A stretch of DNA of 37,982 bases from an unidentified eubacterium SCB49 (lineage in GTDB: Bacteria > Bacteroidota > Bacteroidia > Flavobacteriales > Flavobacteriaceae), in contig ABCO01000014.1 in the NCBI GenBank assembly GCA_000170815.1, positions 1 through 37,982 of the forward strand. The letters run 5' to 3'. Of the stretch, positions 15,825 to 23,127 are shown one piece after another. The notes beneath the pieces were generated by a model. The model was not told where the DNA came from. It made no database searches and worked only from the letters and a program-made list of their open reading frames with translations. Positions within the stretch are counted from its first letter, which is position 1. The number at the start of each line of letters is the position of its first letter. The position numbers and the translations under genes are program-made.

Positions 15825-16485
15825 ATCATTAGTGGTTGTATTATTTACTGTATTAGTAAGCTGTAATGATACCATTAAGAAAGAGAATATTGTGGTTTCA
15901 GAAACAAGCCGAACCGAATATTTACCTTATTATAATGAAGAATCTTTTACACCAAACTGGTTAACGCCAGGGTCTAAAGAAGAGCAAGATTTTCATAAAA
16001 TACCAGACTTTAATTTAGTCAATCAATTGGGCGAAACTGTAACGCAACAAACATTTGATGACAAAATATATGTGACAGATTTTTTCTTTACAATCTGTCC
16101 TGGTATTTGTCCTCAGATGACAGATAATATGCATAAGCTGCAGTCAGAGTTTAAAGATGATGCAGATGTTTTATTGCTTTCTCATTCTGTAATGCCCTCT
16201 ACAGATACTGTATCGGCATTAAAAGAGTATGCAAAAGTACACGATGTTATTGACAATAAATGGCATCTAGTTACAGGAGATAAAAATGAAATTTACGAAC
16301 TAGGTAGAGATCATTATTTTGTAGAAAATGATCTAGGAGTGCCAAAAAGTATTGATGATTTTTTACACACCGAAAACTTTTTACTTATTGATAAAAGCAA
16401 GCATATACGTGGTATTTATAATGGTTTAAATAGAGCTTCAATGGCACAATTGATAACAGACATAAAAGCACTAAGACTTGAATAA
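15793..16485 (+). CDS. SCO1/SenC-family copper chaperone/thiol protein, lipoprotein
   Basis: 230 residues, thioredoxin-like fold. An N-terminal hydrophobic stretch ends in a lipobox (VLVSC, Cys24). The metal/redox motif is FTICPGICPQM, with Cys102 and Cys106 (C-x3-C), and the third ligand candidate His192 lies in DDFLHTENF. Known: SCO proteins deliver copper to, or reduce cysteines of, the CuA site of cytochrome oxidase, and some serve other copper enzymes. No oxidase subunit genes are nearby. The start at 15793 overlaps the preceding gene by 32 nt; it is the only one that gives a complete signal peptide. Context next to MbnP and YHYH genes suggests a copper role outside respiration (inference). 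Confidence 0.92.
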   Translation: MKLLSEAKGVKSLVVVLFTVLVSCNDTIKKENIVVSETSRTEYLPYYNEESFTPNWLTPGSKEEQDFHKIPDFNLVNQLGETVTQQTFDDKIYVTDFFFTICPGICPQMTDNMHKLQSEFKDDADVLLLSHSVMPSTDTVSALKEYAKVHDVIDNKWHLVTGDKNEIYELGRDHYFVENDLGVPKSIDDFLHTENFLLIDKSKHIRGIYNGLNRASMAQLITDIKALRLE

Positions 16486-16660
16486 TTTTATTTGTTGATG
16501 CTGTTTTAAGATAAAATATTAATAAAAAATTAATTAGTTATTTTGATTCCTTCACTCGTGTAAGATATTTCTCTATTTAAAGGATATTTAGAATAAGGTC
16601 ATGACTTGATTTTTTGCAGATATTAATTGCTAACTCTGTAAAGATTTAGATGTAAAAATT

Positions 16661-17389
16661 ATGAGTTACATAAATAAGCAACCTAAATTTAAGCTAGATT
16701 ACATAGTAATGTTTCTGCTCTTTTTTACGATATTTTCAGGTGCATCACAAAATAGCAATAAAGACTTGAGCATTAATATTGTTACTAGTTTTGATGGAGA
16801 ATCTATAGAAAAAGATAAATGGTATGTTACTAAAAACAACGATTCTATTCAAATAACTAAACTCAGGTTTTACTTAACAAATTTTGTAATCCAAACTGAA
16901 GATAAAAAAAACGATTCTATTTTTAATAGCAATTATTTAATTGATGCTTTTAATAAAGAGACATTAAAGATTATACTTTCTAACACAAATTACAATAAGG
17001 AAGATAAATTGTTACTTTCTATAGGTGTTAATGAACATTTGAACACTTCTGGTGCTAATTCTGGAGATTTAGACCCTTCAAAGGGTATGTTTTGGTCCTG
17101 GCAAAGTGGTTATATAAATTTTAAAATGGAAGGCAAAAGTCCAAGTTGTAAAACAAGAAAAAATAAATTTCAATTCCATATTGGTGGTTACCAGAAACCT
17201 TTTGAAAGTATAAGAGTTTTAACTTTTAAATTAAGTGCTATAAAAAATAATGAATTAACGATAAATATAAATATAGCTCATTTTTTTGATGCTTTACAAC
17301 TGAGTTCACAAAACCAAATTATGATTCCGGGTAAAGAAGCTAATGATGCAGCAGACAGACTTCCTCAACTTTTTTCAATAGATGAATAA
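16661..17389 (+). CDS. MbnP-family copper-binding protein
   Basis: 242 residues. The N-terminal signal has a basic head and hydrophobic core, about 14-28. Family hallmarks in order are ITKLRFYLTNFVI (65-77), LIDAFNKE, LLLSIGVNEHLN (His126), GDLDPSKGMFWSWQSGYI (135-151, Trp145 and Trp147), KFQFHIGGY (His173) and IAHFFD (His207). Known: in methanotroph MbnP, copper is held by histidines and a kynurenine made from a tryptophan by the partner MbnH. The gene overlaps the MbnH-like gene by 8 nt, so the pair is intact. Which Trp is modified here is inference. The start at 16661 keeps a basic n-region; Met17 is an alternative. Confidence 0.87.
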   Translation: MSYINKQPKFKLDYIVMFLLFFTIFSGASQNSNKDLSINIVTSFDGESIEKDKWYVTKNNDSIQITKLRFYLTNFVIQTEDKKNDSIFNSNYLIDAFNKETLKIILSNTNYNKEDKLLLSIGVNEHLNTSGANSGDLDPSKGMFWSWQSGYINFKMEGKSPSCKTRKNKFQFHIGGYQKPFESIRVLTFKLSAIKNNELTININIAHFFDALQLSSQNQIMIPGKEANDAADRLPQLFSIDE

Positions 17390-18416
17390 ACTCATAAAAT
17401 ACAATATAACAGTTTTATGTTTTTTTATATGCTGTGGTTTTATGGCTATAAAGCATAAAGATTTATTTTTTGACTATCCTGAATATTGGCCAAAACCAAA
17501 TTATGATTTTTCAAAACTCTCCATGTCTGAAAATGAATTTCAATTGGGGAGACAACTGTTTTATGACCCAATACTTTCTAGAGATAACACCATATCTTGT
17601 GCTTCTTGCCATCTACAAGCAACAGGTTTTACGCATGTAGACCATGATTTAAGTCATGGCATTGATGGACGTATTGGTACTCGAAATTCTATGACAATCA
17701 TGAATTTGGCTTGGAATACTTCATTTATGTGGGATGGCGGTGTTAACCATCTAGAGTTGCAAGCTTTAGCTCCAATTAGTAGTGAAAATGAGATGGACGA
17801 AACGCTAGCAAATGTTGTTGATAAACTAAATGAATCAAAAAAATACAAATCGCTTTTTTTTCAGGTCCATCAAGATAGTCTCGTTACTGGGCAAAAAACC
17901 TTTTTGGCTTTAACTCAGTTTGTAGTAATGCTTAATTCTTACAACTCAAAATATGATAAATATATAAGGAAAGAGGCAGGAGGGGATTTTACTGAGCAAG
18001 AAAAAAATGGACTAAGTATTTTTAGAGAAAATTGTGCTTCGTGCCATAAAGAACCACTTTTTACTATTAATGAATTTAAGAACAACGGGTTAAAAGTTGA
18101 TACAACTTTAAATGACTATGGTAGAATGTTAATCACACAAAACTCAAAAGATTCATTAAAATTTAAAGTGCCTACGTTACGTAATATTCAATTTACAGCT
18201 CCTTACATGCACGATGGTAGATTTGAAACATTACAAGAAGTATTAGATCATTATACAGCAGATGTTCAAGAAAGTAAAACTTTAGCCACAGAACTAAAAA
18301 AAACAATTCAATTAAGTCATATAGAAAAAGTAGACTTATTAGTCTTTTTAAGAACCTTAACAGATAAAGAGTTCTTGTTTGATAAACGATTTTCTTTTCC
18401 TAATAATAATTTATAA
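17382..18416 (+). CDS. MbnH/MauG-type diheme cytochrome c peroxidase family protein
   Basis: 344 residues. Two c-type heme sites are visible: CASCH at 73-77 (context NTISCASCHLQATGF) and CASCH at 218-222 (context FRENCASCHKEPLF). Conserved peroxidase-family segments are GRQLFYDPILSRDNT, RIGTRNSMTIMNLAWN, FMWDGG, QALAPISSENEM and VPTLRNIQFTAPYMHDGRF. The exported N-terminus is hydrophobic (7-22) with Cys17/18, so lipid anchoring is possible. Known: MbnH and MauG use a diheme high-valent state to oxidise protein tryptophans. Overlap with the upstream MbnP gene points to MbnH function rather than H2O2 detoxification, though a plain peroxidase cannot be excluded. It is 23 nt from the next YHYH gene. 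Confidence 0.9.
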   Translation: MNKLIKYNITVLCFFICCGFMAIKHKDLFFDYPEYWPKPNYDFSKLSMSENEFQLGRQLFYDPILSRDNTISCASCHLQATGFTHVDHDLSHGIDGRIGTRNSMTIMNLAWNTSFMWDGGVNHLELQALAPISSENEMDETLANVVDKLNESKKYKSLFFQVHQDSLVTGQKTFLALTQFVVMLNSYNSKYDKYIRKEAGGDFTEQEKNGLSIFRENCASCHKEPLFTINEFKNNGLKVDTTLNDYGRMLITQNSKDSLKFKVPTLRNIQFTAPYMHDGRFETLQEVLDHYTADVQESKTLATELKKTIQLSHIEKVDLLVFLRTLTDKEFLFDKRFSFPNNNL

Positions 18417-18439
18417 TAACCCTATTTAATTTAAATAAT

Positions 18440-19795
18440 ATGAAAAACACTTTACTTACTTTAGCTTTTAGTATTGCCTCAATAGGCGCTACTGTAGCAC
18501 AAACAAACCCTATAATAACAGAGTGGTTACAAAATACCACCGGAATAACAGGAAGACATTATGTTGAAGGAAATTCAACGCCAATAGACGATGCTGTTGA
18601 AGCCAACGTACAATCTGTTGACTACTCAGATGATTGGGTGTATGTTTCTGCAACTGGAATTCCTGCTTATATTACGGGACCTTTTTTAGATGGTAATCCA
18701 TCCTTGGCAACAGATCAAGGATCAATATTTAAATTTCCTTTAGTACCTACAGAAAATGTTGGTACACCAACAGAAACTAGTCTAGGTAATATAGGTGTAT
18801 TTATAAATGGGGTTGCACTATTTGATTGGAAAGACGGTATTAGTTGGAACAATGAAACTGGAAATCTTTGTGGTGGACCAGGATATGATATGTGCCCAGG
18901 AGGTCCAATGGCTACCCAAGACTGGAATAGGGACGCAGTTCCTGCAGAAATGGCTGGTTTTGATTGTGCAAAAGCGCATCCTGCTATGGGTAATTACCAC
19001 CACCACCAAAACCCTAGTGCATTTAATTTAGACTTAGTTGTTATTTCAGATATTTGTGATACTTACCCTTCAGATGGTCTTTATGTAATTGACTCTAATT
19101 CTCACTCTCCTTTAATTGGTTTTGCATATGATGGTTTTCCTATTTATGGAGCTTATGGGTATGCTAATGCAGATGGGACTGGTGGTATTACAAGAATGAA
19201 ATCTAGCTATGCTATAGATGCGACAGCAACAACTAGACTTAATGGACCAGATATTGATGAAACAGTTGAGACACAAACTTTTTTTAATGGTTATTTTAAA
19301 GAAGACTATATTTATACGGCAAATACATCAGAAGATTATTTAGATGAACACAATGGACGTTTTTCTGTAACTCCAGAATATCCAGATGGTATATATTGCT
19401 ATTATGCAACAGTAGATGAAAATCATAACTCTATATATCCTTATGCTGTTGGGCCTACATTTTATGGAAACGTAGTAGCAGAAAACGTAACTACTATTTC
19501 AGAATCAACAACTAATTATGTTTTGGCAATAAATGATTTTGATGAAGCCAGATTAGATCTAATTATTTATCCAAATCCTGCTCAAGACTTTTTTGCAATT
19601 CAATCAAATTTACAAGAAACTAATCTAAAAGTTGAATTGACTAATGAATTAGGTCAACTTATTAAAACAAGTGAAATATTACAAGGTAGTACATTAGCTA
19701 TCATAGAAACTCACACACTTTATAATGGAATTTACTTTGTTAAGGTTTCAGGAAAAAACTCATCAAAGAGTTATAAGATTATTATAAATAAATAG
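18440..19795 (+). CDS. YHYH-family (YHHH variant) secreted protein with T9SS sorting domain
   Basis: 451 residues. The signal peptide is 1-20 (ATVAQ). A YHYH-type domain spans about 55-345: ATGIPAYITGPF, IFKFPLVP, IGVFINGVALFDWKDG, a Cys/Gly-rich insert (Cys144, 152, 176, 206), GNYHHHQNP (186-189, YHHH instead of YHYH), IGFAYDGFPIYGAYGY and the region LDEHNGRFS...PDGIYCYYAT. The C-terminal T9SS sorting domain starts near YPNPAQDFF (about 376) and ends with a basic residue cluster. It is thus the surface or secreted member of the paralogue trio. It follows the MbnH gene in one apparent operon and is closed by the terminator at 19812. Confidence 0.9.
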   Translation: MKNTLLTLAFSIASIGATVAQTNPIITEWLQNTTGITGRHYVEGNSTPIDDAVEANVQSVDYSDDWVYVSATGIPAYITGPFLDGNPSLATDQGSIFKFPLVPTENVGTPTETSLGNIGVFINGVALFDWKDGISWNNETGNLCGGPGYDMCPGGPMATQDWNRDAVPAEMAGFDCAKAHPAMGNYHHHQNPSAFNLDLVVISDICDTYPSDGLYVIDSNSHSPLIGFAYDGFPIYGAYGYANADGTGGITRMKSSYAIDATATTRLNGPDIDETVETQTFFNGYFKEDYIYTANTSEDYLDEHNGRFSVTPEYPDGIYCYYATVDENHNSIYPYAVGPTFYGNVVAENVTTISESTTNYVLAINDFDEARLDLIIYPNPAQDFFAIQSNLQETNLKVELTNELGQLIKTSEILQGSTLAIIETHTLYNGIYFVKVSGKNSSKSYKIIINK

Positions 19796-19811
19796 TTGAT
19801 ATTATTTTATG

Positions 19812-19848
19812 AAAAAGCCTTGTGATTATTCACAAGGCTTTTTTTTTG
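19812..19848 (+). terminator. Rho-independent terminator of the MbnP-MbnH-YHYH operon
   Basis: A 13-bp stem, AAAAAGCCTTGTG / CACAAGGCTTTTT, has a 6-nt loop and a T run, 16 nt after the stop at 19795. Confidence 0.9.
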
Positions 19849-19966
19849 CTTGATAGGTTATCGTTTTTTTTAATAACACAATAAGTAGTATTAGAATGAA
19901 TATCTGTACACCTTTTAGAATACTGCAGGTATAATACTTTTTTCAGTTAATGACATGAAATTATCT

Positions 19967-20578
19967 TCACTTATTTTTAAAAAGCTTTTTAATAGCAATT
20001 AAAAAATCGGCTTCTATTTTGTCTAAAGATTTTGGGTCTGTAACTTTTAAAGTAGTCGCAGCAATAGGTTTGTCTTCAGATGACACTGCAATGTCATACA
20101 CTGCAGCTTCTATAGTGTAAGTTGTTAACTTTTTAGTTTTATACTCTAGTTCATCATTACTTTTTCCATTCAACTTTAATGGTTCTAGTGTATTAAAATA
20201 ATTGTGAAGTGATTTTGCATACACTGTATCTATACGCATTGCTTTTTGTGAAGCTATCAACACTTTATCAATATTTTGCTTCCTGCATTCTAGTATGAGT
20301 TTTTTAATTTCTTCTTCAGATCTTTTGTCTTTATATTCAATATCTGGAAATAACTCGTGCATTTTTATTGGAGAAATTTCTTCTGAAATAAGAACCTCTG
20401 AAACCCTGTCTTCAAAATCTTCCTGTAGCACTCTGTCTTTAGTGCTTGCATAAACTAACATTCTATCAATTTTTTGATTTTTAAAAGCTTCAGATTGCCA
20501 TTGTGTAGGTGTGGTTTTTGAAGTTGAACAACTAGCACAAATAATAAATGTAAGTAAAAGTAGCGCACCGGTTTTCAT
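19967..20578 (-). CDS. Lipoprotein of unknown function
   Basis: 203 residues. The lipobox is IICASC (Cys17). The mature protein is mostly alpha/beta and charged. Segments such as KIDRMLVYASTKDRVLQEDFEDRV and RKQNIDKVLIASQK suggest a Rossmann-like or TolB-N-like arrangement with a nucleotide-independent fold. I do not recognise a named family. It is divergent from the CotH gene, and the 202-bp gap between them holds the 21-bp-period repeats at 20632, so both could share a regulator. Confidence 0.75.
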   Translation of the reverse strand: MKTGALLLLTFIICASCSTSKTTPTQWQSEAFKNQKIDRMLVYASTKDRVLQEDFEDRVSEVLISEEISPIKMHELFPDIEYKDKRSEEEIKKLILECRKQNIDKVLIASQKAMRIDTVYAKSLHNYFNTLEPLKLNGKSNDELEYKTKKLTTYTIEAAVYDIAVSSEDKPIAATTLKVTDPKSLDKIEADFLIAIKKLFKNK

Positions 20579-20631
20579 ATAAAATGTTTTTATGCAAGAT
20601 AAAAAAACATAATTAAAAACTTAAAAAATCG

Positions 20632-20663
20632 ATTCGCTGAAAAGAACAAGTCATTCGCTTAAT
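20632..20663 (+). promoter_or_regulatory. 21-bp-period direct repeat, candidate LytTR-type site
   Basis: ATTCGCTGAAA (20632-20642) and ATTCGCTTAAT (20653-20663) match at 9 of 11 positions and start exactly 21 bp apart. They lie between a minus-strand lipoprotein gene and the CotH gene, with a -7 element downstream at 20712. The repeat matches the one at 14210 in word and in period. Confidence 0.45.
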
Positions 20664-20711
20664 GTTAAGTGTAGGTTGTTGATAATGCGATTTTTACTTT
20701 TAAATGTTAAT

Positions 20712-20719
20712 TACATTTG
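20712..20719 (+). promoter_or_regulatory. Candidate -7 element of the CotH/YHYH operon
   Basis: TACATTTG is an exact TAnnTTTG, 61 nt before the ATG at 20781. No clear -33 TTTG at standard spacing, which would suit an activator-dependent promoter. Confidence 0.4.
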
Positions 20720-20780
20720 AATTGTTCTACATTAAATTTTAGAGAATCATCACATTAATTTTATTATTCAATCTTATAAT

Positions 20781-23099
20781 ATGAAAAAACAACTTACAAC
20801 GTTATTTAGCGTTCTACTATTAATAACCGGATCTGTTGCTGTAAAAGCACAAGATTTTTATGATATTAATACCATCCAGACCATAGAGATCGTTTTTGCC
20901 CAAGATAACTGGGATGCTCTTCTAGATGCAGAAAAAGCTGGAGATAATAATTATACAGAGGCAGAATCTGTAACAATTAACGGCGATTTATTTGAGCAAG
21001 TAGGGGTAAAGTATAAAGGCAATAGCTCTTATGATGCAAACTCCAATAAAAATCCACTTCACATAGAGCTAGACACCTATGTAGATCAAGATTATGAGGG
21101 GTACAAAGACATAAAATTAGCAAATGTCTATTTTGATCCATCATTTGTAAGAGAAACAGTTTCTTACAACATAGCTAGGCAATATATGGATGCTCCAGAA
21201 GCCAATTATGCCAATGTATATGTAAATGGCGAATTAATAGGCCTGTACACTAATACCGAAGCGATTACAAAATCTTTTGTAGATGATAGATTTGGTTCTA
21301 AAGACAATGCTTTTTTTAGTTGTAGTCCGCCAGATGGAGCAGGACCACAAAGTCAAGATTTACCTAATCTAGAGTATTTAGGGACTAACATTAATAACTA
21401 TGTTGATGCCTATGAGATTAAATCTGACGATGAGGACGATCCTTCAGTCGAAATAGATCATTGGAATGACTTAATAGAACTAACAGATATATTAGATAGT
21501 GATATTGATAATATAGCATCTGTGCTTGATGTGGATAGAGCACTGTGGATGCTAGCTTTTGATAATGTACTTGTTAATCTTGATAGTTATATTGGGCAGT
21601 TTAAACAAAACTATTATTTATATCAAACTGAATATGATGTTTTTAATCCTGTAGTTTGGGATTTAAATATGTCTTTCGGTACTTTTTCTCAAACCGGTGA
21701 AGGTGGTCCACAAGGCGGATTAAACTCTACAACAGAAAAAGCTCAAATGGATCATCTTTTACACGATATAAGTTCAGATTTTCCTTTGGTATCAAAACTT
21801 CTTGCAGAGCCTCGTTACAAAAAAATGTACTTAGCACATTTTAAAACCATTCTAACAGAAAATATAACCAACAGTGCTTACTTGACAATGGCTAATGACT
21901 ATCAAGCAATAGTTGATGCTGCTGTACAAGCAGATAATAATAAGTTTTACAGTTACAATCAGTTTTTAGGAAATATAAATACAGATTATACTTTAGAAGG
22001 AAACAATACAGCTCCAGGACTTACAAATTTAATGCAAGCGCGTGGTAATTATTTATCTGCACTTTCAGATTTTACAAACGTACAACCTACTATTTCTAAC
22101 CTTTCTGTGTCTAGTTCAGATATTACAGTAGGAGATGAGGTAACTTTTACAGCTACTGTAGTAAATACAAATTCAGATGCGGTGTTTTTAGGATACAGAA
22201 CACATAATCAAGCTCCGTTTACAAGTGTACAAATGTATGATGATGGCGCTCACAACGACGGTGCTGCAGGTGATAATGTATATGGCGTAAATTATACGGT
22301 AACAAACGATTATACACAATATTATTTTTACGCAGAAAATAATAATATCGGTGCTTTTTCTCCAGCAAGAGCCCAACATGATTTTTATACAATAAATGCT
22401 TCATATACTCCTCTTGAAGTAGGGACACTTGTCATTAACGAAATTATGGCTTCAAATGAAACCATAGCAACAGATCCAGATGGAGAATATGAAGACTGGA
22501 TAGAATTATATAATAATAGTTCAGAAACAGTTAGTCTAGATGGTTTGTATTTATCTGACGACCCAGATGATTTAATGACTTGGGATTTTCCTGACGGTCT
22601 TACATTAGCTCCAGATAGTTACTTAATAGTTTGGTGTGATAAAGATCTTGACCAAGAAGGATTACACGCAGATATTAAGTTCTCTAGTGATGGAGAAAGT
22701 GCTATTCTGTCTTATGCAGATGGGACTATTATAGAAAATGTAGAGTTTGGAGAACAAGAAGATGATATGGGCTATGCAAGAATACCTAACGGAACAGGTG
22801 ACTTTATTATTAAGCAAGCAACTTTTGGGATTAATAACGAAACAGTTTTAGGGGTAGACAGTAGTTTACTTACTTCAGAAATAGTCTATTACCCAAACCC
22901 TATGAATTCTGTTTTACATATAGAAAATACAGCAGGGAATATCACGTCTGTAAAAGGGTATTCTATGTTAGGGCAACTGTTGTTTTCTGAAACGAATAAC
23001 ACATCGTCATTAATATCAATTGATGTGTCAGACTTTTCTAAAGGAGCGTATCTCTTTACAATTAATGATACTCAAGTCCTTAAGGTTCTTAAGAAATAA
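20781..23099 (+). CDS. CotH-family secreted protein with lamin-tail and T9SS domains
   Basis: 772 residues. The signal peptide is 1-23. The CotH domain (about 27-420) shows GVKYKGNSSYDANSNKNP, NVYVNGELIGLYTNTEAI, an SFVDDRFG segment and the acidic motif VVWDLNMSFGTF (Asp294, Asn296), which corresponds to the metal-binding DxD/DxN of CotH kinases. A beta-sandwich region (434-543) has the GDNVYGVNYTV motif. A lamin-tail domain (about 549-685) shows LVINEIMASN and EDWIELYNNSSE. The T9SS sorting domain (about 700-772) begins YYPNPMNSV. Known: Bacillus CotH phosphorylates coat proteins; the role of bacteroidotal secreted CotH proteins is unknown. A YHYH lipoprotein gene follows 28 nt downstream. 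Confidence 0.92.
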   Translation: MKKQLTTLFSVLLLITGSVAVKAQDFYDINTIQTIEIVFAQDNWDALLDAEKAGDNNYTEAESVTINGDLFEQVGVKYKGNSSYDANSNKNPLHIELDTYVDQDYEGYKDIKLANVYFDPSFVRETVSYNIARQYMDAPEANYANVYVNGELIGLYTNTEAITKSFVDDRFGSKDNAFFSCSPPDGAGPQSQDLPNLEYLGTNINNYVDAYEIKSDDEDDPSVEIDHWNDLIELTDILDSDIDNIASVLDVDRALWMLAFDNVLVNLDSYIGQFKQNYYLYQTEYDVFNPVVWDLNMSFGTFSQTGEGGPQGGLNSTTEKAQMDHLLHDISSDFPLVSKLLAEPRYKKMYLAHFKTILTENITNSAYLTMANDYQAIVDAAVQADNNKFYSYNQFLGNINTDYTLEGNNTAPGLTNLMQARGNYLSALSDFTNVQPTISNLSVSSSDITVGDEVTFTATVVNTNSDAVFLGYRTHNQAPFTSVQMYDDGAHNDGAAGDNVYGVNYTVTNDYTQYYFYAENNNIGAFSPARAQHDFYTINASYTPLEVGTLVINEIMASNETIATDPDGEYEDWIELYNNSSETVSLDGLYLSDDPDDLMTWDFPDGLTLAPDSYLIVWCDKDLDQEGLHADIKFSSDGESAILSYADGTIIENVEFGEQEDDMGYARIPNGTGDFIIKQATFGINNETVLGVDSSLLTSEIVYYPNPMNSVLHIENTAGNITSVKGYSMLGQLLFSETNNTSSLISIDVSDFSKGAYLFTINDTQVLKVLKK

Positions 23100-23127
23100 G
23101 GATTCAAAAAATAAAAGATTAAAGAAA

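Noticed and set aside
16533..16585. Third copy of the 21-bp-period repeat upstream of MbnP
   Set aside because: ACTCGTGTAAG at 16554 resembles one half-site, but the positions 21 bp to either side match at only 6 of 11 bases.
17382..18416. Simple H2O2-detoxifying cytochrome c peroxidase
   Set aside because: Not excluded by sequence, but the 8-nt overlap with an MbnP gene makes an MbnH-type role more likely.
18807..19031. Overlapping reading frames inside the secreted YHYH gene and other long genes
   Set aside because: They lack signal or family features and fully overlap strongly supported genes on either strand.
19941..19950. TTTCAGTTAA as another regulator site
   Set aside because: A single copy at the 3' side of a minus-strand gene with no paired repeat and no promoter; compatible with chance in AT-rich DNA.
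23020..23127. Longer N-terminus for the third YHYH lipoprotein
   Set aside because: It would lie in the CotH gene in another frame and place 36 basic residues before the lipoprotein signal. The ATG at 23128 gives a proper signal peptide.
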